A model generated the notes under the pieces. The model made no database searches, had not been told where the DNA came from, and was given only the letters and a program-made list of their open reading frames with translations. Position numbers and translations under genes: made by a program. A stretch of DNA of 64,000 nt. Source: Dendrobium chrysotoxum (Eukaryota; Streptophyta; Magnoliopsida; Asparagales; Orchidaceae). Positions 1-11,877 of the stretch are shown piece after piece. The stretch spans positions 14,066,720 to 14,130,719 of the forward strand of contig CM034304.1 in the NCBI GenBank assembly GCA_019925795.1, read 5' to 3'. Each line of letters starts with the position of its first letter. Positions within the stretch are counted from its first letter, which is position 1.

Positions 1-1963
1 ATAACGCATAGGAAAAGTTAAAAAAAATAAAGAATAAGAAAAGCTATAGAGTTCTATGAAGTTACCACCATTGACCAATATCAGGACAAATGTGCTTATC
101 AAAAGCCATTGCATTAGCCTGTAAGATTAATAGTAAATTCTGTTAACACCCCAACAGAATCACTCATCACTTGATTTAGTTTGGGCTTGATAATTTACTA
201 ACAAGTTTATGCATATCACAAAAGGGCTAATAAAGTTGCATCATACCCAACATTTTGTCTTAGTTAATTTTGTTTAAAAAAAAGATTCCATGGGTCCCAA
301 CTCCCAAGGACACATTAAATTTCAGAACCATCTTATTTTAAGAACTCCCAACAACAATGTGGTGAATTAACAATAAAAAATTGAACTAACGATGTCTGAT
401 TTTTATAGCTAAAATATTCCTCTCAATTAACTCCAATCACCTGATTGATGAAATCACAATTTTTGCTCAAGAGATCAATACACAATGGGTTTTGGATGGG
501 ATATTGGTATATCTAGCCTTTTAAGTCATTTGATCATCCAAATATTTGTGCTACCTCACTCATTAATCTTTATATAGCACATATCATCTGAACCCATCTC
601 ATATTTCATGGTAATTCCCATAATCCAATTGCACCAACGTCCCAGACATAAATCTCAATTCCAACTATTTATCCTCATTGAGGAATGAAGGATCTACCTT
701 AACATCAGACATGATGTGGCTCAATTCACCACCCATATATTGCCAGAAGAACCAAAATCTCCTCAATTAAGGGGCAGTTTAAACATAGCATGGATCTTAG
801 ACCTAACATGGCTCATCACAAAACTACCAAAATGGCATCCGCCAAAAGTCTTATAAATTATCCCCAATGGGGCAAGATACGAGAGTTCACTTCTTTTTTG
901 GCGGTACCCCTCAAGGATTTCTCCTCCAGGATTCAAAGATCTCACATTATCATTTTCAAATTCAACTATCATGAAGTTGAGGTCGTGTTGACCTTTAAAA
1001 AGGGCAGAAGAGGATCGATCCCAAATTGGCTTTAATAAGTCTTCACATAGATGGGCAAGTCCTGACTAAGGTTGTGGTCCCTTGAGCCTCTAGGTGCAGG
1101 TCAATGCCTCTTTGATTTTGTGGATTGGTTTAGTATTAAAAGGTATTGAACCCACCTCAAGGTTATGCCAGTTCACCCTACACCTACCAAAACAAACCTT
1201 AGTCAAGAATAACCCTACAAAATTCAATAATCTTGATTAAATTAACCTTTCAGCTCAAATATGAGTCTTGGCTCAATCCATAAATCCAAAGGAGAAGGGG
1301 GAATTTCAAACTCACTGATTTGAGTTAGCCGAAGGCTAGCCTAATATGTTCTATTTGACTCTAGTAAACATATATAACTTTCAAAACCTAAACCCTTTCT
1401 GGTTTACTCAACCTTAATTGGATTTGGAAGAAATTAGTTGAGCCCTGTGGGTGTTAACTTAATTAAACTACACTATGAGTTAACCTAGTCCAGCCCAAGT
1501 CAACCATAAACCACTTAGGCTTATTATTGTTCATCGTTGACTCTGATAAAAAACCTTGATTATGCTAGACTTATAAGTCTTTATTAGATCAATAGAATTG
1601 CTGTTGGGTCAATCCTTGAGTTTAATAGACTTTGGATATATGAAACAAGCCCATGTCTAGCCGACTAAAGTCATACACACCAACATATAATACTGTGGCA
1701 ACCCAACCATTTAATTGGCCTTTAGCATGAATTGAGCTAAACATACATAGAACAAGCCTAACCTAGCTCTAACCAGTCATCCACTTGAAATTTTTAAGGT
1801 TGTCTCACGTTCAAATGATAAATCTAGCATAACTATCTTGACCAAAGTGCTTGGTTGGCTATTGAATCCATCCAAATCATAATTTGACTTATCTAAATGA
1901 CTTCATACAATTCATATAAATGAATAACAATCTCAATCGCTTAGGTTGAAATTAAGAGTATTA
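1..1963. other. AT-rich intergenic DNA, nothing recognised
   Basis: No reading frame with a recognisable domain, no LTR pair and no RNA gene was seen on either strand. The short open frames near 763-1035 overlap one another on opposite strands and show no family motif. The stretch is probably degraded repeat DNA, but I cannot assign it. Confidence 0.5.
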
Positions 1964-2413
1964 TGTTAGGCCGGCCCAAGGGCCGGTTCAATGCTACAAA
2001 CGGAGGGCTAAGTGGGCGGGGGGTGGTGGGGGTCGGCGGCTAGTGTGGTGGGACCTACTCACTAATTAAGCTTTGTATTGGAGGAAAAATTTGAATTAGG
2101 GGCTTTTTAGGAATTATGTAATTTTTCTTTTGCTTTAATTACTTTCTTCGTGCTAGGGTTAGGGTCACCTTGAATTTTGGAGGTTGAACTTGAGATCTCT
2201 TGTGTGGTGTTTGGGCTCTAGTCTTTGGCTAGAGATTTGGAGAGTTGGATCTTCCTCTCGAACTGAAGATTCTTGTATCGTTTGCTGTTTTTCTTATTCT
2301 TTTGCTGAATTAGAGATTTTATATTGCTGTTTTCTCTACTAAGTTTGAAATTTCTGCATCAACTTTGCTGAAATTCAGCAAATTCCTGCACTTGTGGTGG
2401 CTGTTTTCTATCA
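1964..2413 (+). mobile_element. Probable solo LTR related to the Reina-like element
   Basis: The stretch starts TGTTAGGCCGGCCC and ends TTTTCTATCA, matching the TG...CA ends of the LTR at 6908-7424. It shares in order the GGCCGG-rich start, a GGGACC(C/T)AC block, the TCTAGAGATTTGG-AGAG block and the ATCxTCCTCTCGAA block. It is clearly diverged from that LTR. Flanking 5-mers are TATTA on the left (1959-1963) and TATTC on the right (2414-2418), a 4/5 match consistent with an aged target-site duplication. No internal domain follows, so this looks like a solo LTR left by recombination. The last 100 bases align poorly, so the right end is less certain. Confidence 0.55.
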
Positions 2414-2418
2414 TATTC

Positions 2419-3451
2419 TTAGCTCTTTTAATGGTTCAATTGAATGGTTAAATCAAAATGATTAAATCATACAAACTCAAATGTTTAAATTGAGTTATGA
2501 TTGATTTAATCTAAGCCCTTCAGCTTGATTAGGCATGAGAAATTTGAGGTGGATTACATGATAATTAATCATAAGCAATCAATCATAGTGTTTTAAATGA
2601 ATCAAATCAAGCCAAGTACAACCTTGTTCAAACTCATTCATTTATTTCCTTATCAAATTCGAACCAGGTTTGAACATAATTCAGAATATGATCCAAATTT
2701 TAAAATCTAGTTTAAACATATTTATTAAGTTCATTATTGAGTTTTAATTGAGCTTAACTACTTATATATTTAATGCTAATGATTTACATATATAGCCTTA
2801 ATACTATACTAAATGGAATTACAATTTTTAATCATAATTAACAAGAAATTATTTAAATTTTTTATGAAGTTCAAATATTAATAACAAAATATTTTAATTT
2901 ATATACATATAGCTATAGATGATATTTTATCTTACTTCTACCTCTAATAATATACATTATTTTAAAGTGCATAAAATATAGAATAATTGGTACAAAAACA
3001 TAAAATAAGTCATCAAATAATCAATTAAATCATTATTAAATAAATAACGAGAATGTTCAAGCATTTGGAATAAAAAATGAGCATGTTCATTCATAAATGA
3101 ATTAGAGACAATGTCCATTCATATAACAAGCTTTTAGAATTTATTCATGCTTGTTCAATTTTATAAATAAACAACCATAAATATCCTTATAAGGACAAAC
3201 ATTGAGCAATTCATCAAGCGCTCTAATTCACCCAAGAATCACGAGCTCAAATTTGGTGCTTAAATCAAAAGTTAAACTCACTCAACCCAAAGTAAATTTG
3301 AACACGAGTACTCTTAAATGCTTGGATGGTTCATTTTGAACAAATTAAATGTGATTGTCCATCGATTTCAATCAAAGATTCCACGGTCTGAGCATCTCTT
3401 TTCTTCATTTGAATAAGATCCATGATGAGACCTAAACAAATTGCTTGCTAT
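2419..3451. other. AT-rich intergenic DNA, nothing recognised
   Basis: Long runs of A/T-rich sequence without a coding frame, terminal repeats or a tandem array. Nothing here can be assigned. Confidence 0.45.
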
Positions 3452-5130
3452 AACCATGCACCTCCAAGATTCTCAGCAATAAGCTTGGTCCCCATGGACG
3501 ACATTAGTACTCCATATCTTCCCATGACATTGGCCTCTCTGCAACTCCTTCACAGTCATGACATCTAGACTCCTTAAGATTCTCCAACAACAATACACTA
3601 CAATAGGGCTACAACTTTGAGCATTCACCTTATTTGTCCTAGAGTGACAGTCTTTGAAATACTAAACCAACCCTGTAAGTGCTCACATGCTCATGAAAAT
3701 AGAAACCTCACTCATTTTTTGACAAGCACCTACTCAACAGCCTCAACCAATAAACCCCATTGCAACTTCAAATATCATGTTGCATTAGAGTAAAACACAA
3801 TGCCTGCAAGCCATCATAACAATGGTTACTATTGTGCCAAGCCCAAGCATCTCCTCTCTAGTTTGATGTGATCCATTCCATAAGAAACACAAATAGCATG
3901 AATGTGCAATGCAAATCACATGCGATTCATAATGACTTGGCATGCTCTTTGCATTAGATATCGTAACATAAACAATCAGATCTAGTAGCTCCTTCATGGC
4001 AGTACTTCTCTACAGGCTTCCCAAGATGCTCAATCCATGCTAACTTGGTTGCAAATGACCTCTCATAAATAGCCATATCAGTTAACCACACCATAGCCTA
4101 CCCACGACACAATGGGTGTTTTATTTTTGCTCTATAAAAGAGTTCCCCCTCCCCTCCACCCTAGCCTACCCCACGACATAAGGTGTGGTAGCTCCTCCAT
4201 GGAAGTACTTCTCTAGAGTCTTCCAAAGATGCAAGCCTGGTCGCAAACGACCTCATAAACAACCATATCCCATATTAGTTAACCACACCCTAGCCTACAA
4301 CCATGCACCTCCAAGATTCTCAGCAATAAGCTTGGTCCCCATGGACGACATTAGCACTCCATATCTTCCCATGACATTGGCCTCTCTGCAACTCCTTAAC
4401 AGTCGTGACAGCTACACTCCTTAAGATTCTCCACCAACAATACACTATAGTAGGCCTGCAACTTTGAACATTCACCCTATTTGTCCTAGAGTGATAGTCT
4501 TTGAAATACCAAACCAACCTTGCTTCACATGCTCATGAAAATAGAAATCTCACTCATTTTGACAAGCTCCTACTCAATTGCCTCAGCCAATAAACCCCAC
4601 AATGCCACTTGCAACTTCAAATACCATGCTGCATTAGAGTAAAAACAATGCCAGCAAGCCATCATAGCAATGGTTACTATTGTGCCAAGCTCAAGCATCT
4701 CCTCTCTAGTTTGATGCGCTCCATTCCATAAGAAACACAAATAGCATGAATGTGCTAGCATTGAATTTCGTAACATAAACAACCAGCTCTAGTAGCTCTT
4801 CCATGGCAGTACTTCTCTAGAGTCTTCCCAAGATGCTCAATCCATGCTAACTTGGTTGTAAATGACCTCTCATAAATAGCCATATCCGTTAACCACACCT
4901 TAGCCTACCCACAACATAATGGGTGTTTTATTTTTGCTCTATAAAAGAGTTCCCCCTCCCTTCCACCCTAGCCTACCCTATGACAAAATGTGTGGTAGCT
5001 CCTCCATGGGTCCATGGCAGTACTTCTCTAGAGTCTTCCAAAGATGCTAGCCTGGTTGCAAACGACCTCTCATAAATAACCATATTGGTTACCCTAGCCT
5101 ACCTCACGACACAATGTGTGTTCTATTTAA
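3452..5130. repeat. Imperfect tandem duplication, two units of about 845 bp
   Basis: The block starting ACCATGCACCTCCAAGATTC near 3455 recurs near 4302, and the whole following sequence repeats in the same order: the CCATGGACGACATTAG block, the ATTCCATAAGAAACACAAAT block and the TGCTCTATAAAAGAG block. Each unit also holds an internal duplication of about 200 bp around the motif GCAGTACTTCTCTA (near 3990 and 4200, then near 4805 and 5010). The two units differ by scattered substitutions and small indels. No terminal inverted repeat or target-site duplication was found, so a simple segmental duplication is more likely than a transposon. Confidence 0.75.
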
Positions 5131-5480
5131 GAGCGCACCCGACCCCCTCGGTGGTTTCAAACAACCTGTCATAAATCACAAAGGGTGATCAAAGCATGAG
5201 AGAGCAACCAATATGCTTCCAATAAGCCTCCTCCCCGTCTTCGTCTAAAACTCTAATGACTAGAATATCATCCCGAGAAATCATGCTCAAGGAAGTGAGC
5301 CACCATAGCTTTCAATTGAGCCCTCTCAGATTCCTCCATAGTTCTCAAGCACTATGTTGCATCTCTAGTGAGATCAAAACCTTTTTCCACTCAGACACCC
5401 ATTGGATTTTTTCCTTAGCCTTTACACCTAAGTCTTTGAGTTCAAAATCCATATGTATAAGTGTCCCCCTAAGTCTTTGA
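3958..5480 (-). pseudogene. Unidentified pseudogene-like fragments within the duplication
   Basis: Read on the minus strand, each duplicated unit holds a short stretch that looks like real protein. Around 4101 down to 3958 it reads WLTDMAIYERSFATKLAWIE, followed by a Cys- and Glu-containing tail. The second unit gives nearly the same peptide around 4915 down to 4770. Other minus-strand scraps (LFLWNGxHQTREEML near 4720 and 3880, DEDGEEAYWKHIG near 5230) also look coding, but stops and frame changes separate them. I do not recognise the family. The conservation could simply reflect recent duplication. A captured and duplicated host-gene fragment is an inference only. Confidence 0.25.
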
Positions 5481-6079
5481 GTTCAAGGACAATAATCCAT
5501 AGCAACCCCCATGCATCTTGAAACCTAGGGCCAAATTACTATTATGACAAAGAAGGCACCTCCAACAACATTCTGTATAACATTGAATTTTAAGAGTCCT
5601 TAACTGATTTTAAATAACAAAAGATACTTATGTATTATATTTAACTCCATTTGAAAGGTACACATGCATTGGATTCGGAGGTCTTTAATAAATTTAAATA
5701 AACTAAAGGCTTTTATGCATTGTGTTTACCTCCTTTAGGAATACACAATTGCATTGAATTATAAAGCTTTGAATAAATTTTTAATGAATCTAAATAAATT
5801 TAAAATTTAATAAAATAATCAAACATAATTAACCAAAGTGATTGCTAGGTGACCCAGGCTTATGAGGCTATTAAATTAACATCAAGGAGGGTGAAATAAA
5901 TCTCATAGCCCTGATGTAAATAAATGCAATTACAATTTAACTTACATAATTATTGAAAATCAGAAAAAAAAATTTATACATTCGAAGCCTTCTTATATTA
6001 TGCTTAATTCCATTTAAGAGAGCATACATGTATTAGATTTATAAGGCTTGTCTGTTAAGTCACCTAATAAATCATTAAT
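5131..6079. other. AT-rich DNA, possibly the far left part of an old LTR relic
   Basis: No gene was recognised. From about 5580 onward the sequence has the same A/T-rich character as 44.4-45.1 kb, and the relic described next may begin here, but I could not align this part convincingly. Confidence 0.35.
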
Positions 6080-6907
6080 AAATCTCAAAGACATTAATAA
6101 AATTTTAAAATATTAAAACTTAAACTTAAATCAAAATCTCCTTTGGGCTATAATCAACAAATAGCTTCAAATCTAAATAACTTAAACACCAAATCTAAGA
6201 TATCCAAACCACACAGCTTATACACACACTAGAACATATTTGTAGGATCACTGACTCTAATCTTAGGCTAGGCCTAGTGTATTTGGTGTGATGCGGGTAC
6301 CTTCGTCTGGAGGGTATCCTTGACATATTTATTTACTTTCAGTACTCTGAATGTCATGACATGCATAATTACATTTCTGTTGTTATACTTTAATTCATTA
6401 AATTGCATATACATACACTATATTCATACATGCATATGTATTTATGCTATCTTTTATTTTATTGCAAAAGAAGAGCAAAGTAGAATATATCTAAGTTTGC
6501 TTGTAAAATAAAGTGAAGTAGAATGTACTTAGGTGCAAATATATATGCAAGAGTTAAATGTAAATGTAAAGTGTCTAGAATGTAACTAAATCGAGTTGTA
6601 TGCATGCACAAAGTTGTAAAAGGTTAAATACGATTGCTTATATATACGTATAAGGCTACAAAAGATAATCTCCTCTGCCTTAAGGGGTGTTCTCTTTTGA
6701 AATCCTATAGAAGGTCTAAAGTCAGAAGGTGATAAGTATATTTAAATATATATTTCATAGGTATAGAAATCCAAGCATATTGTGCTGGAGCTTGATTACC
6801 TTACTTTCTTGCAGACCCCGTATTCTATCTATATCTCCAAATAAATATATAAAAGATTTTCTTTATACATTTACTTCATGCATCATAATACATGACGCTA
6901 GCTAATC
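6080..6907 (+). mobile_element. Relic of a Tat-type Ty3 LTR, left part
   Basis: This part resembles, in order, a section of the long LTR at 40734-47384. The ACACACACTxxAGAA block and CTTAGGCTAGGCC (near 6262) match 45.13-45.19 kb, and GCAGACCCxG (near 6812) matches 46.02 kb. The copy is strongly diverged. It stops at 6907, where the Reina-like element is inserted, and resumes at 12796 after the TAATC target-site duplication. No coding region belongs to it. Confidence 0.6.
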
Positions 6908-7424
6908 TGTTACGCCGGTTCCCATTGAACCGGCCCAAGCTCAACCGGCCCAAAGGGGGCCGGTCCTGTTTACCTACAGGAGGCGGCCTGGTTCCGCCTC
7001 CTCTTCTATTTCCGCCCAAACAAGTGGGTCCCACCCACTTAAGTAAATTCAAATTACAAAGGAGGGGGCGGCTAAGGCATTGGGAGGAAAATTTAATTAG
7101 GAAACTTTTTGTATTAAAGGGCATGAGGGGATTAGGGGAGTTTAGGTTTTGATTGATTGGAATTAGGATTTCTTGAAGGCTTGGGCTCTAGACACTCTTG
7201 TCTAGAGATTTGGGAGAGACGATCCTCCTCTCGAATTGAGGATCTCTTGTATCTTTCTTCCGTTCGTGCTTTCCATATTTCTTATAAGAATTTGCTTGAG
7301 TTTGGTTATTCTTCCACGACGATTTCTTTGTTTTTATCGCTGTTTTGATCCAAATCTTGCTAGGGTTGCTTGCGAACTCAAGTATATCCAAGGGATTACT
7401 TGCGAACTCAAGTATTTCCTATCA
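6908..7424 (+). repeat. 5' LTR of the Reina-like element
   Basis: 517 bp, starting TGTTACGCCGG and ending TTCCTATCA. The start carries an inverted repeat, CCGGTTC-CCATT-GAACCGG. Near the end the motif CTTGCGAACTCAAGTAT is directly repeated. It is about 99% identical to 12273-12790. Confidence 0.95.
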
Positions 7425-7427
7425 AAT

Positions 7428-7439
7428 TGGTATCAGAGC
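7428..7439 (+). promoter_or_regulatory. Primer-binding site, initiator-Met tRNA
   Basis: TGGTATCAGAGC lies three bases after the end of the 5' LTR. It is the exact complement of the 3' end of plant initiator methionine tRNA, the usual primer for minus-strand DNA synthesis in Ty3 chromoviruses. Confidence 0.95.
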
Positions 7440-7568
7440 AAGTCTTGGGACCGGTGGAGGGCTGATTTCGGCAAATTCCTGCAGCAGATTTTTGGCCGGA
7501 AAGAGGGGAAGTTGCTGTTTTTTGACTTCAAAAATCAGATTTCGTGAATCTGCAAACTCCGGATTGCG

Positions 7569-8656
7569 ATGGCGGCCAAAAAGGTGGATGCTTTGGAAGA
7601 AAGGATCGAAGGGGAGATAAATCAAATCAAGGAAACCGTGGAGGAAAGGATGTCTTCCATGGAAGGACAAGTGGCCGATCCACGGGATATGATGAAGAAG
7701 ATGTTGGAATTCCAAACCCAAACGGCTGCATCTGAGGCAAAGGGCCCCGAAGCGAAAAACACCAAATCTGAAATCCGTAAGGAGGAAGAAGAGGTGGAAA
7801 TCGTGGAAGGGGGAAGAGGAAGACCCCATCTGGAGCCTTTCCAGAGGGAGGAGAGAGGAGGGAGATACGGAGAGAGCCAAGGGTATGGAGGCGTGGAGCC
7901 AAGAGGTGCGGAGTGGGAGCACCGGGAGGGATACTATGGCCGTCGAGGTGATGATTTTGAAGACAGAAGGAGGGATTTCGAAGGGGGTTTGGGACATGGG
8001 AGAGGAAGGGAGGATCGGGAGACATGGGGGGGCTCGAGCACATGGGAGAGGGGAAATTATGGAGGCTTACGGGGACATGGTGGGGATCAGAAAGTGAGGA
8101 AGCTAAAGATGCCCATATTCGAAGGAGAGGATGCTTATGGGTGGATTTACAAGGTGGAACGATACTTCGCCGTTAATGGGCTGACGGAGGAGGAAAAGCT
8201 GACAGCAACGGGCTTGTGCTTGGAAGGAAAAGCCCTTTCATGGTATCAGTGGAGAGACCAAAGGAGGGCTATCAGGACCTGGAGAGAATTCAAGGATTGC
8301 ATCATAGAACGCTTCCAAACCGATCGGGGAGGGATTTCTATGAGCAGTTCTTTGCTCTGACACAGGAGGGATCTGTAGCTGACTACCGGGAGCGATTTGA
8401 GCACTTAGCCAGCAGGGTGGAGCGACTCTCAGATACAGTACTGGAGGGAAATTTCATGAAGGGGTTGAAGGCGGAGATCCGAGCAGCAGTGAAGGTGCTG
8501 ATGCCCCGCGACTTGGGGGAGGCTATGAAGTTAGCCCAGCTGGTGGAGAATCAGAGAAATCTGGAGAGGGGGGCCAGGAGTAGCAGCACCGGAGGAACTT
8601 ATCGGATGACGACCACCCATCTAGCACCGAAATTCCCTGCAACAGGGGGGAATTGA
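7569..8656 (+). pseudogene. gag: gag (capsid) of the Reina-like element, frameshifted
   Basis: Gag forms the virus-like particle and binds the element RNA. The ATG at 7569 opens a frame with an N-terminal coiled-coil-like part (KKVDALEERIEGEINQIKE), then an Arg/Gly/Glu-rich stretch. The Ty3-type capsid domain begins around residue 180 (KLKMPIFEGEDAYGWIYKVE). A one-base shift near 8335 breaks the domain: the first frame runs to a stop at 8360, while the capsid sequence continues (DFYEQFFALTQEGSVADYRE) in another frame up to 8656. A second shift at a G-run near 8648 leads to the zinc-knuckle frame. At least two lesions therefore prevent a full Gag. The family match is clear; where the original gag ended cannot be seen because gag and pol are one frame in such elements. 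Confidence 0.88.
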
Positions 8657-9588
8657 GAGACCACCAAGGAGAGGACAGGAGGAGGTGGAAGCGGGGGAAA
8701 TTCAAGCGGCTGACAGAGAAGGAGATGCAGGAGAAGAGAGCTAAGGGGTTGTGCTTTAGGTGCGATGAAAAGTATACGCCAGGGCATCGATGCAAGGACC
8801 GAACTCTTCAGGTTCTCACCGTCTGTGATGACGAGGAAACTGAGGAGGGAGGGGAGGAGGAGACAGAGGAGGAGATGGAGGAGAAAATGCACCTGGATCT
8901 GGCTGAGGTATCCTTGAACTCAGTAGTAGGATTCACGACGAATCATACCATGAAGGTGAAGGGGGAGATCGAGAACAGGGAGGTAGTGGTGCTGATTGAT
9001 AGTGGGGCTACCCACAATTTCATTTCCTCTCAGGTCGTCGATCAGATGGGAATGAGATTGGTGGATACGGGTTGCTACGGGGTGATGATGGGTACGGGAA
9101 AGGTGGAGAAGGGCCAGGGAATTTGTAGAGTGCTACTGACTATCCAGGGGATTCAGGTGAAGGAAGATTTTCTTCCACTAGAGCTGGGGAGTACAGATGT
9201 CATCTTGGGGATGAAATGGCTGCAGACTTTGGGAGACACCAAGGTGAACTGGAGAGCACTCACGATGGAATTGACGATTGATGGGAGAAAGGTGGTGATT
9301 AAGGGAGATGCGGGGCTATCCAAATCCATGGTTTCTCTTAAAACTATGGTGAGGGACATACAGTTGGCGGGGGGAGGATACTTGGTGGAGCTACACAGCT
9401 TGGAGGGAGCTAAATTGGAAGAAGGAGTGGACATACCCCTCACCGTACAGCCTTTGATTCAGCAGTTCCGTGAGGTATTTCAGCCACCTCAGGGATTGCC
9501 ACCGCAGAGGGAGCAGGAGCACGCCATCATTCTGAAGGAGGGAATATCACCCATCAGCGTACGACCTTATCGCTACCCCCAGTTTTAG
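8653..9588 (+). pseudogene. Zinc knuckle and aspartic protease of the Reina-like element
   Basis: The frame contains the zinc knuckle CFRCDEKYTPGHRC (a C-x2-C-x8-H-x-C variant usual in this clade) near 8755-8800. An acidic linker of repeated Glu codons follows. The retroviral-type aspartic protease has the active site LIDSGATHNFIS near 8992 and the hydrophobic ILGMKWL strand near 9205. The protease would cut the polyprotein and its catalytic D-S-G is intact. The frame ends at a TAG at 9586-9588, directly before KDEIEKLI of the reverse transcriptase in the same frame. Relatives often have Gln at this point, so a CAG to TAG change is the likely cause. Confidence 0.88.
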
Positions 9589-10345
9589 AAAGATGAGATT
9601 GAAAAGCTGATTAGAGAGATGTTGGAGGCCAGTATCATCAGACCGAGCGTCAGTCCTTTCTCTAGTCCAGTACTATTAGTGAAGAAAAAAGACGGCAGTT
9701 GGCGTTTCTGTGTGGACTATAGGGCACTCAACAAGGAAACTATACCGGATAAGTTTCCTATCCCCGTGATTGATGAGCTGTTGGATGAATTGAGTGGGAC
9801 GGTGATCTTCAGCAAGATAGACTTAGAATCAGGATACCATCAGATCCGGATGAAGAAGGAGGATGTGCCTAAAACTGCCTTTCGAACTCATGAGGGACAC
9901 TATGAGTTCCTGGTGATGCCCTTTGGCCTCACCAATGCTCCAGCCACCTTTCAGGCACTGATGAATAAGGTTTTCAAACCTTATCTACGACGATTTGTAC
10001 TGGTATTCTTCGACGACATTCTAGTCTACAGCAGGACAGAAGAAGAATATTGGGAGCATCTAAAAAAAAGTATTAGAAGTGCTGCAGGAGCACCAGTTGA
10101 GGGCCAACTTGAAGAAGTGCTGCTTTGCATAGGTCAGTGTAGAGTATTTGGGCCATGTTGTATCGAAGGAAGGAGTCGCAGCAGACCAGTCTAAAATTGA
10201 GGCCATGTTAAAGTGGCCAGTGCCTAGAAATCTAAAGGAGTTGAGGGGATTTCTAGGACTGACAGGTTACTACAGGAGGTTTGTCAAGGGATACAGCACC
10301 ATAGCATGGCCACTCACTGAGCAGCTAAAGAAGGATGGGTTCTAA
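9589..10345 (+). pseudogene. Reverse transcriptase of the Reina-like element
   Basis: This is the Ty3-type RNA-dependent DNA polymerase. Visible motifs are VKKKDGSWRFCVDYRALNK, FSKIDLESGYHQIRM, VMPFGLTNAPATFQ and the catalytic VFFDDILVYS (near 10000). A run of eight A near 10061 coincides with a one-base frame change. The thumb and connection (LKELRGFLGLTGYYRRF) continue in the next frame. Two in-frame stops follow: TAG at 10130-10132, where Gln is expected, and TAA at 10343-10345. The catalytic aspartates are intact, but the enzyme cannot be made in one piece from this copy. Confidence 0.9.
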
Positions 10346-10795
10346 TGGGGGGAGGCAGCCACATCAGCATTCGAGAGTTTGAAGAATGCTATGACTACAG
10401 TGCCGGTCCTAGCCTTGTCAGACTTCACTCAGACCTTCATAGTGGAGACGGATGCGTCCGGGTACGGATTGGGGGCCGTACTTATGCAGAGTCGTAGGCC
10501 CATTGCCTATTTCAGCCAGGTGTTGACTACTCGAGCCAGGTTGAAGTCAGTTTATGAGAGAGAATTAATGGCCATCGTTTTGGCCATCCAGAAGTGGCGA
10601 CCCTACCTACTGGGGAGACATTTCATCGTCAGGACAGATCAGCGGAGTTTGAAATACCTACTAGAGCAGCGAATGGTTACGAAGGAGCATCAGAGATGGC
10701 TGTCCAAGTTGCTAGGGTATGATTTTGAGATTCAGTATAGACCAGGAGTGGAGAATAAGGCAGCAGATGCCTTGTCCAGGTGTATGGGGGAGCTG
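10346..10795 (+). pseudogene. RNase H domain of the Reina-like element
   Basis: This domain removes RNA from RNA-DNA hybrids during reverse transcription. It is open from 10346. The acidic residues sit in VETDASGYGLGAVL, VYERELMAIVLAI, VRTDQRSLKYLLEQ and NKAADALSRC, the usual D-E-D-D arrangement. It lies in the same frame as the integrase that follows. Nothing is missing from the domain itself; only the surrounding polyprotein is interrupted. Confidence 0.9.
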
Positions 10796-11877
10796 CAGAC
10801 AGTGACGCTATCTGTTCCTTTGATGCTTGATTGGGAGGCCATCAGAGAAGAAAGTGCTAGGGATGAGGCACTGGGGAAGATCAGGGCAGAATTGCTGAAG
10901 GAGGGGGGTAGCCACCCAGGGTACTCATTGGAGGGGAACAGACTGCTGTATCAGGGGAGGTTTGTGATGCCCCGGACCTCGATCCACATCCCGAACTTGC
11001 TCCAAGAGTTTCATGGAAGCTCGGTGGGGGGCCATTCAGGCGTGCAGAAGACATACAGAAGGCTAGCTGCGGAGTTGTATTGGAAAGGGATGCGTAAAGA
11101 TGTAGAAGAGATGGTAGCCAGATGTGATATCTGCCAAAGAAACAAATACATGGCTATGTCACCAAGGGGACTGCTACAGCCGTTGGCTCTACCGGGACGT
11201 GTATGGGAGGAGATATCCATGGACTTCATAGATGGGCTGCCCCGTTCAGAAGAGTTCACGGTGATTTTAGTGGTGGTGGACAGATTGAGCAAGTATGCTC
11301 ATTTCATCCCCCTCCGACACCCTTACACAGCGGTGACAGTGGCTTCAGTTTTCATCAGAGAAGTGGTCAGGTTGCATGGAGTGCCAGAGGCGATAGTATC
11401 AGATAGAGACAAGGTGTTCCTCAGCCACTTCTGGAGGGAGTTATTCAGGTTACAAGGGACAGTTCTGAAGAGGAGCACAGCTTATCACCCACAGACAGAT
11501 GGCCAAACGGAAGTAGTCAATAGGAGTCTGGAGACTTACCTGAGATGCTTTGTGTCAGAGACACCTATGCTATGGGCCAAGTGGCTATCATGGCAGAGTA
11601 CTGGTACAACACATCATTTCATTCTGCTTCCCAGATGATCCCATTCAAGGTATTGTATGGACGGGATCCCCCCCACCTGGTGCACTTTGGGAGTGGCAGT
11701 ACTCCAGTTTCTTTAGTTGAGGAGTATTTGGAGGAGAGGGATAGGGTGCTAGAGGAGTTGAAGAGGCATCTGCTGAGAGCTCAACAAATTATGAAGAAAC
11801 AGGCTGATGGGCATAGGAAGGACATCCAGTTTGAAGAGGGGGAGAGGGTGTTCTTGAAGCTCCGACCCTATAGATAG
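10796..11877 (+). pseudogene. Integrase of the Reina-like element, frameshifted
   Basis: Integrase joins the element DNA to the chromosome. The N-terminal zinc-binding part (EFHGSSVGGHSG ... CDICQRNK) is seen near 11005-11145. The catalytic core follows, with D in ISMDFIDGLP, D in IVSDRDKVF and E in TDGQTEVVNRS. A one-base frame change near 11585 divides the core from AEYWYNTSFHSASQM and the C-terminal part. A TAG at 11875-11877 then stops the frame after LKLRPYR, where the alignment with relatives suggests Gln. All three catalytic residues lie upstream of the shift. Confidence 0.9.

Noticed and set aside
2150..2170. Telomere-like TAGGGTTAGGG
   Set aside because: Only about one and a half units are present, within a probable LTR. 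This is no interstitial telomeric array.
7422..8043. Minus-strand frames over the Reina gag
   Set aside because: They are shadows of the purine-rich sense strand. The sense frame carries the capsid motifs.
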